Shown here piece after piece: positions 44,793 to 54,195 of a stretch of 64,000 nt of DNA. Every line of letters starts with the position of its first letter. Position 1 is the first letter of the stretch. The position numbers and the translations under genes are program-made. The notes below the pieces were generated by a model. That model searched no databases. It was not told where the DNA came from and saw only the letters and a program-made list of their open reading frames with translations. Source of the stretch: CAVVUF01 sp963751425 (GTDB taxonomy: Bacteria; Chloroflexota; Anaerolineae; Anaerolineales; UBA4823); assembly GCA_963751425.1 (NCBI GenBank), contig CAVVUF010000002.1, forward strand, positions 248,001-312,000, read 5' to 3'.

Positions 44793-45347
44793 ATGACAAC
44801 TGCATCACAAGTACACACCAAACAACGCCCCTGGTGGCTGACCTTGATCACCGGCATCGCCGCCGTGATCGTCGGCGCCATCTTGCTTTGGGCGCCTGCC
44901 AAGGATAAAGTAGAAACTTACATGCTTATAGTACAGTTGTTGGGTATCTACTGGTTGGTGATAGGGATTTTTGATATCGTCGCCATCTTTATCGACCATT
45001 CCATGTGGGGCTGGAAGCTGTTCATCGGCATCGTCAGCATTGTGGCCGGTTTAGCAATCTTAGAATACCCGATAATAGCCGCAGTTCAGCTGCCGAAGAT
45101 CTTTGCTTTGGTCCTGGGTATCTGGGGCATGATGTACGGCATCATCCTGCTGGTCATGGCCTTCCAGGGTGGCGGATGGGGAGCTGGGATCATGGGCGTC
45201 TTGGGCATCATCTTTGGCATCGCTCTGATGGCCAACTATTACAAACTCGGGATGGGACTGGCCATGATCTGGTCTGCCGCGGTGTTCGGTGTCATCGGCG
45301 GGATTGCCATGATCTTCCAGGCTTTCCGCCAGAAATCTGCTGCTTAA
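44793..45347 (+). CDS. HdeD/DUF308-family membrane protein
   Basis: 184 residues with six membrane helices in three similar pairs, as in HdeD of enteric bacteria, which is tied to acid resistance. Typical segments are TGIAAVIVGAILLWAP, WGWKLFIGIVSIVAGLAIL and GIWGMMYGIILLVMAFQGG. GGAG precedes the ATG at 44793. A role in acid or envelope stress is inferred only from the family. An upstream perfect TATAAT (44665-44670) may be its promoter. Confidence 0.8.
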   Translation: MTTASQVHTKQRPWWLTLITGIAAVIVGAILLWAPAKDKVETYMLIVQLLGIYWLVIGIFDIVAIFIDHSMWGWKLFIGIVSIVAGLAILEYPIIAAVQLPKIFALVLGIWGMMYGIILLVMAFQGGGWGAGIMGVLGIIFGIALMANYYKLGMGLAMIWSAAVFGVIGGIAMIFQAFRQKSAA

Positions 45348-45634
45348 GAATTGCAGCAGAAAAAAGCTGCTTAAATCCGAGCGCAGCTCTGCTGCGCCTC
45401 CGGACGAACCTACGAGATATCGCCAGGTCTTTGATCTTGCTGGTACTCATCCCGCTGACGATTGATTTGCAGATTAAATCGTTTTCGCCAAAAGCTGCCG
45501 AACATAGACAGCGGATGAGGAACAAGATCATTGCCTTGGCGATGCTCATTTTACGGATGAGTGACTTAGGGTTGAATCTTTCCATCTGGAAAGAAATATT
45601 TCGCACTCGAGCATTAATACTGGAGGATGTGAAG

Positions 45635-46096
45635 ATGAAAAGTGCTGTTAAAGAGATCTTTTTCTCTTTGGGATTGTGCGCCGGGCTGCTCATGCTGGCT
45701 GCTTGCGCCTCAACCGTTCCCACCCAGGAGAACGGCAACCCCATCCAGGACATCCTCTGGCAGTGGGTGAGTGTGACGAACCAAACCACTGGAGAGACTA
45801 CTACGGTCCCGAACCCGGAAAACTACACGATTTCTTTCTTTGCGGATGGGACACTCGCTGGTAAGGCGGATTGCAATAACTTCACGGGTACCTACTCTCA
45901 AGAAAATGGCTTTACGATCACACTGGGTGCTTCAACGATGGCGTTCTGCGGCGAGGCTTCCATGGATCAGCAGTATCTGACCCTGCTGGGCAGCGTGGCG
46001 GCGGGTGGACCCGATGGCGCCGGCGGCCTGGCGCTTGAGAATGCGGGTGGTGAGCAGCGCATGCTCTTCAAAAATGGGGGCGCTGCCACGCAGTAA
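45635..46096 (+). CDS. META/HslJ-domain lipoprotein
   Basis: 153 residues from the ATG at 45635 (GGAGG eight bases upstream). Lipobox MLAACAS, then a single META domain: a W-Q-W-V start, the central ADGTLAGKADCNNFTGTY and TMAFCGEASMDQQYL, which match HslJ and relatives. Two Cys could pair. The domain is found in secreted proteins linked to heat or antibiotic stress; no enzyme activity is known. A longer in-frame start at 45005 is antireal: it covers the HdeD gene. Confidence 0.85.
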   Translation: MKSAVKEIFFSLGLCAGLLMLAACASTVPTQENGNPIQDILWQWVSVTNQTTGETTTVPNPENYTISFFADGTLAGKADCNNFTGTYSQENGFTITLGASTMAFCGEASMDQQYLTLLGSVAAGGPDGAGGLALENAGGEQRMLFKNGGAATQ

Positions 46097-46201
46097 GTTG
46101 TTCATTAAAGCCATAATCTGATCTGGTTAGCGAGTCTTGATCAGGTTTAGAATCACAGGTTACTTTCCTGGGTGCAACTTTGTGGGACTGGAGAAGAAAT
46201 T

Positions 46202-46867
46202 ATGAGTCGAGATATTAATATAACCCGTGCAAGAATGACAACCCCACGCGCCGCTGCCATCGCCGGCATCTTGTTTTCAGTGTTGCTCATCACCAGCCTG
46301 ACGCTCGTCCGAATTTCCGTCCCCGCCAACCCCCAGGAAGCCGGCGACTGGCTTTCTGGCAAATGGAAAAATGTTGCCCTGGCAATGAACCTGCTGCCGT
46401 TCGCGGGAATTGCCTTTTTGTGGTTCATCGGTGTGGTGCGTGACCGTATTGGAGATAGCGAAGATCGCTTCTTTGCCACCGTGTTCCTGGGCAGTGGGCT
46501 CCTGTTCCTGGCCATGCTGTTTACCTCTGCCGCTGTGGCAGGCGGGATCATCAGCATCTACGGTTCTACCCCAGGTTTGCTGATCGCTTCGGGTATATAC
46601 ACCTTCGGCCGCGCCGTCACCTACGAGATTATGAACGTCTATGCAATGAAGATGGCAGGTGTGTTCATGATGTCAACCTGCACCCTCTCGCTGCGCACCG
46701 GGATTTTCCCACGCTGGATGGCCTTCCTGGGTCTGGCGCTGGCCTTGTTTCTTTTATTGAGCGTCGGCTTCTTTTACTGGGCTCCGCTGGTATTCCCGCT
46801 GTGGATCCTCATGATCAGTGTGCATATTCTGGGAGAGAATCTCAGAAAACCTAAGCTGGAGGGTTAA
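46202..46867 (+). CDS. Six-helix membrane protein, unknown
   Basis: 221 residues. About six membrane helices; the loop after helix 1 (NPQEAGDWLSGKW) is hydrophilic and a helix near the middle has SGIYTFGRAVTYEIMNVYA. I do not recognise a named family, but similar sequences appear to be common membrane proteins of Actinobacteria and Chloroflexota. GGAGAAGAAATT precedes the ATG at 46202. It ends five bases before the channel gene, so they are probably co-transcribed. Confidence 0.7.
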   Translation: MSRDINITRARMTTPRAAAIAGILFSVLLITSLTLVRISVPANPQEAGDWLSGKWKNVALAMNLLPFAGIAFLWFIGVVRDRIGDSEDRFFATVFLGSGLLFLAMLFTSAAVAGGIISIYGSTPGLLIASGIYTFGRAVTYEIMNVYAMKMAGVFMMSTCTLSLRTGIFPRWMAFLGLALALFLLLSVGFFYWAPLVFPLWILMISVHILGENLRKPKLEG

Positions 46868-46871
46868 TCTG

Positions 46872-47689
46872 ATGGCACAGGAAACTGCTCCCTTAAACCG
46901 GCGCAGCACTGCGTATAACCTGTTCATCCTCGTCCTGACCATCATTTCTCTGGTGATCATGGTGGTGCTGCTGCTGCCTCTTGAAGACGAAGCCATTGGG
47001 TTGCTGCGAGTCTATGACAACCTGATCTGTGCTATTTTTTTGGCCGACTTCTTCTTGAGATTGGTAGTGGCCCCCAAGAAATCCGACTATTTTATCAAAG
47101 AGGGTGGTTGGCTGGACCTGCTTGGCTCGATCCCTTCGCTGGGCGTGACATTTAAATACTCCGGTCTCTTTCGCCTGGCCCGCCTGAGCCGGCTGATGCG
47201 CGTCACGCGCCTGCTGCGCGGAAAAAGCAGAAAGGAATTGCTCAATGATGTTGTTACGAACCGCAGCCGCTACACTGCCTTTGTAACCATCCTGTTGGCG
47301 CTCATCGTTTTATCGTCTGCTAGCGTGCTTGTGCTCCAATTTGAAAGTCAGTCACGCGATGCGGTGATCAAAACTGGATGGGACGCGTTCTGGTATTCGA
47401 TCGTGACAATCACCACGGTAGGATATGGAGATTACTACCCGGTAACCTTTTGGGGCGCGTCACCGCCATGTTCATTATGGTTGCCGGGGTCGGCATCATC
47501 GGCGTGCTGGCCAGCCTGATGTCTAACCTGCTGATCGGTCGGATCGCTGCTCCGGCAGAAGAAGCACCCAGTACGGTGCTGCCGTCTACAGTCGAACAGG
47601 AACTTAAGCGGATGAATAATGAGCTGGCTGAACTGCGCCAGTTGTTGGAAAAAATATCCGGAGAAAGTAGCGAAAAGAAACTTGATTAA
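46872..47689 (+). CDS. Voltage-gated-type K+ channel (one frameshift)
   Basis: Repaired length 272 residues. Six membrane helices, with an S4 that has Arg at every third place (FRLARLSRLMRVTRLL) and the selectivity filter TTVGYGD. A C-terminal coiled coil (VEQELKRMNNELAELRQLLE) likely tetramerises. The frame breaks at 47452-47455; GGGG to GGGGG gives PVTFWGRVTAMF as expected for channels. Without repair the last helix is lost. It heads a potassium module with KtrA, KtrB and a second channel. Confidence 0.88.
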
Positions 47690-47743
47690 AAAATAAGGTG
47701 TATGATCAAAGCTTGATCCTATCCAGCTTGCGGAGGTAGTCAT

Positions 47744-48859
47744 ATGAATAGCCCATCTGGACGCCTGGTAACTTACCTGGTCGCATTTGCCAGTATTGTT
47801 GTGATTTTATTCGGTATTCGCGGCTCAGCCTCCATCATCAACCCGATCCTCCTGGCTGCTGTGATCACCATCACCGTTCTGCCGGTCCCCAGCCGCCTGA
47901 GGAAGCGCGGCCTGCCAGGCTGGCTGTCGTTGGTGCTGAGCATCCTGATGGTCGTCCTGCTCCTGGTGCTGGTCATCTTTACAGTCTTCTTCTCCGTCAC
48001 CAAGCTGGCTACCACACTGCCGGTTTACCTGGCGGAAGGTTCGGCGCAAGCCAGCCAGGACCTGTCGGCGACCGAGGGCACTGCGACGAGTATCCAGATC
48101 GACCAGGTGGTCACCTCCATGGGTCCGGTCTTGCAGGGCCTGCTGGGGGTTATAGTGGAATTGGTGGTCCAATTCGGATTAGCTCTGGTGATCTTCTTTT
48201 TCATGATCAGCGCCGCCCTGGCCTTGCCTGCCCCCTCCCGCCTGGGCCTGGATCCGGATGTACCGGTGATTGGCAAAGTGTCTGCTCTCACCGAAGATGT
48301 GCGCAAGTATATGACTGTCCTCACCGGGATCAACTTCTTGGTAGGCTTGGGCAATACGATCTTTCTCTGGATCCTGGGGGTGGATTATGCTGCCCTTTGG
48401 GGGCTGCTGGCCTGGTTTATGGGTTATATTCCTTCGATTGGCTTCTGGTTTGCCCTGATCCCACCGGTGCTGATGGCATATGCTCAGTATGGTCTGCAAA
48501 CCGCCCTGATTGTCTTTATCGGATATGTTCTGATCAATGGGGGTGTGCAGAACTTTGTCCAGCCTAAGATCATGGGGGATCGGTTGAGGATCTCACCCGT
48601 GGTCGTTTTTGTCAGCTTGTTTGTGTGGGGATTCCTGCTGGGCGGCATGGGCGCCATCCTGGCGGTGCCCATGACCATGCTGGTGCTGATCACCATGGAG
48701 AATTTCGAAGGCACCCATCCGATCGCCCTCCTGATGCGCTATACGGGTGAGGAGAAGAAAGAAGAAAGGCAGGAGGCGGCACAACATGTCAAGGGTCTTT
48801 GGGGAAAAGTGAAGGGCACGGTCCTCCCTAGTCGTGAGCCAAAGGACAATGTTGAATGA
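47744..48859 (+). CDS. AI-2E/PerM-family permease, copy A
   Basis: 371 residues, about eight membrane helices. C-terminal signature is typical: GVQNFVQPKIMGDRLRISPV and GGMGAILAVPMTMLVL. The family includes AI-2 exporters and Na+/H+ antiporters, so substrate is open. GGAGG precedes the ATG. It lies between the K+ channel and ktrA, with short gaps, so it is probably in the same transcript. A second copy is at 51592. Confidence 0.87.
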   Translation: MNSPSGRLVTYLVAFASIVVILFGIRGSASIINPILLAAVITITVLPVPSRLRKRGLPGWLSLVLSILMVVLLLVLVIFTVFFSVTKLATTLPVYLAEGSAQASQDLSATEGTATSIQIDQVVTSMGPVLQGLLGVIVELVVQFGLALVIFFFMISAALALPAPSRLGLDPDVPVIGKVSALTEDVRKYMTVLTGINFLVGLGNTIFLWILGVDYAALWGLLAWFMGYIPSIGFWFALIPPVLMAYAQYGLQTALIVFIGYVLINGGVQNFVQPKIMGDRLRISPVVVFVSLFVWGFLLGGMGAILAVPMTMLVLITMENFEGTHPIALLMRYTGEEKKEERQEAAQHVKGLWGKVKGTVLPSREPKDNVE

Positions 48860-48890
48860 ATTATTCTTGAGCAAGAGAGGCAGGTGAAAT

Positions 48891-49562
48891 ATGCCCTTAT
48901 TTAAGAAAGATAAAGATCAAGATAAAGAATTTGCCATTATTGGGTTAGGTCGTTTTGGGGGCAGCCTGGCCCGCCGGCTTGAAGCCCTGGGCCACCCCGT
49001 GTTAGGGATCGACATCGAGCCTCGTCTGGTAAAAGAGATCGCTGCTGAAATCACGGAAGCCGTTGTTCTGGATGCTACGGATGAGGAGGCTCTCCATCAG
49101 GTGGATATCACTGCTTTTCAGACCGTAGTGGTCGCTGTCTCAGATAATTTTGAAGCCAATGCCCTGATTACCTCCACCCTGAAGAAACTGGGCATCCCTC
49201 GTGTGATCTCCGAATCCAATTCGGCTCGCCATCGCGAGATTTTATTGCGGATCGGAGCGGACCGGGTGATTTTGCCCCGCGAGGAGAGTGGTTACCAGTT
49301 AGCAGATGAGCTCAGCATCCCGGGCATGTTAGAGCGCCTGCACCTGAGCCAGGATTACAGCCTGATCGAGATAAAACTCCCACCGGGGCTGGTCGGCAAA
49401 GGCGTAGATGCTTGCGAACCATACGAAGTGATTGTGGTGCTCATCTTGCGCGGGGAAGAGCTGATCATCAACCCTGACCAGAGTATCCGCTTTTTGCCTG
49501 AGGATATCCTGGTGCTGGTCGGCGAAAAGCGCCGCCTGGCGGATTTCAGCAACCTGGAATGA
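48891..49562 (+). CDS. ktrA: KtrA/TrkA-type K+ uptake regulatory subunit
   Basis: 223 residues. RCK_N domain with a Rossmann fold (FAIIGLGRFGGSLARRLEALG) that binds ATP/ADP or NAD, ending near ADRVILPREE. RCK_C domain ~140-220 (IKLPPGLVGKGV). KtrA forms an octameric ring on the KtrB membrane subunit and gates it. The next gene, ktrB, overlaps its stop by ATGA, which supports the pairing. Confidence 0.93.
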   Translation: MPLFKKDKDQDKEFAIIGLGRFGGSLARRLEALGHPVLGIDIEPRLVKEIAAEITEAVVLDATDEEALHQVDITAFQTVVVAVSDNFEANALITSTLKKLGIPRVISESNSARHREILLRIGADRVILPREESGYQLADELSIPGMLERLHLSQDYSLIEIKLPPGLVGKGVDACEPYEVIVVLILRGEELIINPDQSIRFLPEDILVLVGEKRRLADFSNLE

Positions 49563-50989
49563 GTACGCCTAAATCCTCCCCCTCCCAGAAACTTAAATCC
49601 AGGATCTCACGCCGCCAGCAGCGCATGATCCGCATCGGAGGGGGTACGCCCTCCGCGAAATCACGCCAGTTCCCCGTTGCCTTGCAGCTGGTTGTTGGAT
49701 TGATCGGGTTAATTGCTATTGGCACTGTGCTGTTGCTGATTCCCGGCGCAGGTACCCGAAAATTTTCTTTCATGGAAGCCTTATTTACCTCGACTTCGGC
49801 TTCTGCAGTGACCGGTTTAAGCCTCTTCTCGATTAGTACGGATTTGACCATCTGGGGACAGTTAATCCTGCTGCTGCTGGTACAAATCGGCGGTGTGGGA
49901 TTTATCGTTGCGATCGTAATGGTTTTTCGCCTGATCGGTCGTCAGGTAACGCTCGGGGAGCGGTTGGCAGTGACCAGCTCTCTGGGATTGGATCGCCCAG
50001 AAAAGATTGCCTTGATTATGGCCAGGGCCATCGGGCTCATGTTAGCCATCGAAGGTGTCGGCGCAATCTTGCTATTTTTACATTGGAGGATCGCTGGGAT
50101 CGTTCCTCCTGGAAAAGCAGCTTTTTACGCCATTTTTCATGCTGTCACTGCCTATTGCAATGCCGGTTTTGATTTATTTTATGGGCTGCCCGAGTATCCA
50201 AACGGCATCCCGAGCGATCCATTGAGCTTGATCATCTTGGGGTGTTTGATCGCCTTGGGTGGCTTAGGGATACCGGTTTACATGGAATTGATCTACCGGA
50301 AGCGGCGCCCGTTTTCACTGCACACCCGCCTGACGGTTGGCCTCTCTCTTGCGCTCATCTTGCTGGGCTGGGCTGGGTTATTGGTCTCCGAATATCGCCA
50401 GGCCGGTGTATTAAGTAATTTGCCATTCGGTCAGCGCGCAATCCTGGCCTGGTTCCAATCCGTCTCTGCTCGTACGGCGGGTTTCCCCGGTCTGCCAGGC
50501 TTCAGCGAAATAAATTATCCTTCGATAATGATGCTGATTGCCCTGATGTTTATCGGCACTGCACCTGCCTCCACCGGCGGAGGCATTACCACGGGGACAT
50601 TCGGGGTTCTATTGTTTGCAGTGATCAGCTATGCGCGCGGGCTGGATAAAATTCGCATCGGAAAGCATTCCATCCCGAAGGCTTTGATGATGCGGTCATT
50701 GGTCGTCTTCGTAATTAGCTTGAGCTTGGTGATCCTGGCTACCTGGCTGATCCTTCTGACCAACCCTTTCAGTCTTGACCAGGCCTTATTCGAGGTCGTG
50801 TCGGCTTATTCGACCACCGGGTTATCCTTGGGCATTACTACGGGATTAAATACCTTTGGTCGCATGGTGATCATCTTCACCATGTTTGCTGGACGCCTGG
50901 GAGCGATCACTATCATGATCTCCTTGTTGGGACGTGACAAAAGGCAGAATTTGATTGATTATCCGGAAGAGTCCATTTTGGTTGGGTAA
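49559..50989 (+). CDS. ktrB: KtrB/TrkH-type K+ transporter membrane subunit
   Basis: 476 residues, about 8-10 membrane helices and four pore loops. The filter-type Gly residues are visible in TSASAVTGLSLF, AYCNAGFDLF, SARTAGFPGLPG and SAYSTTGLSLGI. A Gly-rich gate region (GTAPASTGGGITTGTFG) lies after the third pore. It imports K+ with Na+ or membrane potential. Start ATG overlaps ktrA. No TrkG-like extra domain. Confidence 0.93.
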   Translation: MSTPKSSPSQKLKSRISRRQQRMIRIGGGTPSAKSRQFPVALQLVVGLIGLIAIGTVLLLIPGAGTRKFSFMEALFTSTSASAVTGLSLFSISTDLTIWGQLILLLLVQIGGVGFIVAIVMVFRLIGRQVTLGERLAVTSSLGLDRPEKIALIMARAIGLMLAIEGVGAILLFLHWRIAGIVPPGKAAFYAIFHAVTAYCNAGFDLFYGLPEYPNGIPSDPLSLIILGCLIALGGLGIPVYMELIYRKRRPFSLHTRLTVGLSLALILLGWAGLLVSEYRQAGVLSNLPFGQRAILAWFQSVSARTAGFPGLPGFSEINYPSIMMLIALMFIGTAPASTGGGITTGTFGVLLFAVISYARGLDKIRIGKHSIPKALMMRSLVVFVISLSLVILATWLILLTNPFSLDQALFEVVSAYSTTGLSLGITTGLNTFGRMVIIFTMFAGRLGAITIMISLLGRDKRQNLIDYPEESILVG

Positions 50990-51119
50990 TACCGGGTTAA
51001 AAAATGTAGGTGATCAAAAATGAACGGTTCCACTTCCAGCGCATTGGCGGTGGATTTCAGTACCGATTCAAAAGCCAATTCTGTCAAACTGATCAAGAGG
51101 CAACCGAAGGAGAGATTTT

Positions 51120-51521
51120 ATGGAGACTAAAAACCCACCTCAACCTGCAGAGACTGCTCCACAAAAGGAGACCAGGGATTCTCGTCCACTTCAGAGATTG
51201 TTCCTCCTGGATGTGCTGCGTGACCGCGATTCCAGGCCGGCGATTTTGTGGGCGGTGGGCACTCTGCTGATAGGGATGCTTTTTTATCATTGGTTTGAAG
51301 GCTGGAGCTATCTCGATTCCCTTTATTTTTGCGTTGTCAGCCTGGCCACTGTGGGTTACGGTGATTTGTCGCCTAAGACGCCGGTCACCCGGCTGTTCAC
51401 CATCGTTTACCTCATCAATGGGATCGTCATCCTGCTGGCGCTCTTCGATCGGATTCGCATCGTTCGAACTCAACGCATTGGAAAACTGGTCGAACACCGC
51501 AGGGAGAACCAGGAAGGATAA
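51120..51521 (+). CDS. Two-helix K+ channel (Ion_trans_2)
   Basis: 133 residues. Two membrane helices flank the pore with filter TVGYGDLSPKTPVTR. Short cytoplasmic ends, no RCK domain. AAGGAGAG precedes the ATG at 51120. Such small channels form tetramers and conduct K+. It follows ktrB by 130 bases. Confidence 0.88.
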   Translation: METKNPPQPAETAPQKETRDSRPLQRLFLLDVLRDRDSRPAILWAVGTLLIGMLFYHWFEGWSYLDSLYFCVVSLATVGYGDLSPKTPVTRLFTIVYLINGIVILLALFDRIRIVRTQRIGKLVEHRRENQEG

Positions 51522-51591
51522 TCGCCAGGTAATAAGGTAGGATAGTAGCACTTTACACTTTGTAAAAGGACCATGGATAAGGATAACTCGT

Positions 51592-52614
51592 ATGCAGTCT
51601 CCCTCGATCGTGAAACCAGTTTTGATTCTAACCTGCACGGCAGTCTTGCTGACAGCCATGCACTTCGCCGCTTCTTTCCTCGTGCCTGTTCTGCTGGGGA
51701 TTTTCTTCGCCACGTTGCTGACCCCCATTTACAGATGGTTTAAAAACGGATTCCGGCTGTCCTGGCGCTGCTGCTTTCAATTGGTTTCCTGGTCTTGGTG
51801 GCACTTTTCCTGGTGCTGCTGGTTGGCAAATCGCTGAATACGTTGGCCTCCAGCCTGGACAGTTATAGCTCCCAGTTCAGCCAGCGCCAGGCAGATTTAA
51901 CCGTCAGCGACTGAATCTTTCAGCCAGACGATTGACCTGGCACCGCTGCTGTCTGCTTTTGACCCGGCAAAATTGGTGGAGGTGCTCAGCTTCGCGCTGA
52001 GTACAATGGCAGGCATTTTTAAGGATGGTTTGGTCATTTTGATGGTGACAATCTTCTTCCTGGTGGAAAGCCCGCTTTTCGTTGCGCGCCTGAGGCGGGC
52101 GCTTGGAGAGGATCATTCTCTGCCCCAAAACATCACCTCCCTGTCGCAAATGATGATCAGCTATTTCGGTCTGCGGGCGCTCGTGAACCTGGTCAATGCA
52201 ATTGCCACCGGTCTGATGCTCTGGTTATTTGGAATCGAGTACGCAGGTTTATGGGCGGTCTTGATCTTCTTCCTCAGTTTTATCCCCTATATCGGCGCAG
52301 TCCTATCCATGATACCGCCATTAATCCTGGCCTATGCCCAGGGCGGCCTGGGATTGGTGATTGTCATCGGTCTGCTTTCGGTTGTCATCAATGGCATTTC
52401 CGAAAATCTTGTCCAACCGATGGTGATGGGTAAAGGTCTTTCAATCTCCCCTACGGCAGTTTTTCTTTCCGTTATGTTTTGGATGTTCATCCTGGGTGGA
52501 CCGGGGGCCTTCCTGGCGATGCCACTGACCATGGCGCTAATTTTGTTCATGCGTAACTTTACAGAGACGCGTGGTTTTGCGGCGATGCTGGTCACGACCT
52601 CAGATCCAGCTTGA
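51592..52614 (+). CDS. AI-2E/PerM-family permease, copy B (two frameshifts)
   Basis: Repaired length 340 residues. The two breaks compensate: AAAAA at 51742-51746 should be six A (WFKKRIPAVLALLLS), and AA near 51898-51899 should be one (QADLPSATESFSQTID). The C-terminal half is intact (SENLVQPMVMGKGLSISP, GGPGAFLAMPLTMAL). AAGGATAACTCGT precedes the ATG. It flanks the K+ genes on the right as copy A does in the middle. Confidence 0.8.
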
Positions 52615-52640
52615 ATAAAAACTGTCTAATTCCACAATTG

Positions 52641-52669
52641 TTGACCCATTCATTAATTATTTATACTAT
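52641..52669 (+). promoter_or_regulatory. Promoter for the 52914 gene run
   Basis: TTGACC (52641-52646), 17 bases, TACTAT (52664-52669); an overlapping perfect TATAAT lies three bases on. The AT-rich spacer and position suit a sigma70 promoter with a ~240-base leader. The rest of the 52615-52913 gap shows nothing else. Confidence 0.45.
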
Positions 52670-52913
52670 AATTAGTAAAGCTATTCACCAAGAGTTTCTT
52701 CGCCTTTATTAAGTTCAAACTGGTGAATTGCCTAAGTGATGGGCTGTTCTTGCAATGCTTTTATAATTGCTTTCGGCCAATCTCAACTTTTCCGAGATAA
52801 GCTCGTCAAATCAGCTTCTGGCACCCGTTCGATTTACTTTGCTTCAAACCGGTCTACAGTCAGGGCTTGATTTACCCAATACGGTTATCCCTATGAAGAA
52901 TTTGGAGGGTTCT

Positions 52914-53660
52914 ATGCAAACCCAAGATGATGATTTCCCTTATACCAGCGATGATCCTAGCCTGACGCCCCTAGAAGGGGATAATCCGGCCCTGGGCTTG
53001 ACTTCGGAGCAGCTTGGAGATCTCAAAGCAAGCATGCGGCTCGTTCTCGGTTCTGCATTGACTGGAAAGGATGCCTTTACCCAAGAGCTGAGGAAGATAC
53101 AGGCTGCCCGGGAATTCGTAAAACCGGTAACTATTGTTGTCAATGAGAATGAAGACTTCAAGGATCAATTAAAATACTTGCTGCTCGGAATTTTGTTCGA
53201 GACCCCCGACGTCTTGCAGCGCGGCCTGTTGTCCGTGGAGAAAGCCACATCGAAGGTCTATGGGCTTTTCTCTAAAATCGTTTCCCCTTTGTCGAACAGC
53301 TCGGTCTTTAGCCCGGTGAAGAACCAGATCGACCTCGCTGCTGTGCGCGGCGAGAGAGTGGTCGATCGCCTGATTATGAAGGGCCGGCTGGAGGAACAAA
53401 ACAGCCGCCAAATGTTGCAGCAAGAGAACATTAATGAGCTGATGAACGAATTCGTGGATTACCTCGTCCTAAAGACAGAAATCCGGCAGATCGTTCAAGA
53501 AGCAAGTGTCAATGTGGCTGGTGATGTGGTTGGTGATTTTCAAGAACAAAGCGCTGCTGTTGACACACTCATGGAACAAAAACTTAAATCAATTTTCCGG
53601 AGACGTGCTTCTGCACAACCTACCACACCGCCGAGTAATACACCAGAAGGGGGTAAGTGA
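52914..53660 (+). CDS. Helical protein preceding an RDD gene, unknown
   Basis: 248 residues from the ATG at 52914 (GGAGG five bases upstream); an upstream in-frame start at 52767 has no site. The N-terminal ~40 are acidic. The middle and end form long helices (RLEEQNSRQMLQQENINELM, EIRQIVQEASVNVAGDVVGD), like helical proteins that often sit before RDD genes in Actinobacteria. No membrane helix is certain. Function unknown. It abuts the RDD gene. Confidence 0.65.
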   Translation: MQTQDDDFPYTSDDPSLTPLEGDNPALGLTSEQLGDLKASMRLVLGSALTGKDAFTQELRKIQAAREFVKPVTIVVNENEDFKDQLKYLLLGILFETPDVLQRGLLSVEKATSKVYGLFSKIVSPLSNSSVFSPVKNQIDLAAVRGERVVDRLIMKGRLEEQNSRQMLQQENINELMNEFVDYLVLKTEIRQIVQEASVNVAGDVVGDFQEQSAAVDTLMEQKLKSIFRRRASAQPTTPPSNTPEGGK

Positions 53661-53662
53661 AA

Positions 53663-54187
53663 ATGTCACCCACCTCACCTCAACCACCCGTTCCCGGACA
53701 GCTCTCTCCCCTGGCGCGCTCATCCCGCCCAGCAGGTTTTTTCAGCCGTTTGGAAGCTTTCGTCGTTGACCTGATCATTCTGAGTGTCGTCCAATTAGGC
53801 GCCTCAGCCTTTATCCAGGCCTTTCTTCGATTTTTCAAACTCACTGGCTTGGTCGCTAATATTCAAACCATCTTAGAGAATTCCACCTACAATATTGCGA
53901 TTGCTACTACGGTAACCACCCTTTTTGTGATCGGGTATTACACCTTTTTCTGGACCCTGGTTGGATATACCCCCGGCAAGGCAGTTTTAGGCCTGAAAGT
54001 AGTGCGGAAGAACGGCGGAAAGCTTTCCTTTGGCCGATCCCTCGTGCGTTTTTTCGCTTATTGGATCTCAATGCTGCCGCTTTTCTTAGGTTTTTTCTGG
54101 GTCTTATGGGACTCGAAACGCCAGGGCTGGCACGATAAAATTGCTGGTACCCAGGTGCTTTACATTCCCAAAAATCCATCCAAATAG
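53663..54187 (+). CDS. RDD-family membrane protein
   Basis: 174 residues. RDD domain with three or four helices: SRPAGFFSRLEAFVVDLIIL (the Arg and Asp that name the family), GYTPGKAVLGLKVVRKNGG and a final GWHDKIAGTQVLY. Some RDD proteins are Na+(Li+,K+)/H+ antiporters; most are unknown. The ATG lies two bases after the upstream stop, so the two are coupled. Confidence 0.88.
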   Translation: MSPTSPQPPVPGQLSPLARSSRPAGFFSRLEAFVVDLIILSVVQLGASAFIQAFLRFFKLTGLVANIQTILENSTYNIAIATTVTTLFVIGYYTFFWTLVGYTPGKAVLGLKVVRKNGGKLSFGRSLVRFFAYWISMLPLFLGFFWVLWDSKRQGWHDKIAGTQVLYIPKNPSK

Positions 54188-54195
54188 ACACATCT

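Noticed and set aside
45005..45634. N-terminal extension of the META lipoprotein frame
   Set aside because: It lies over the HdeD-type gene in another frame; the lipobox and GGAGG site mark the start at 45635.
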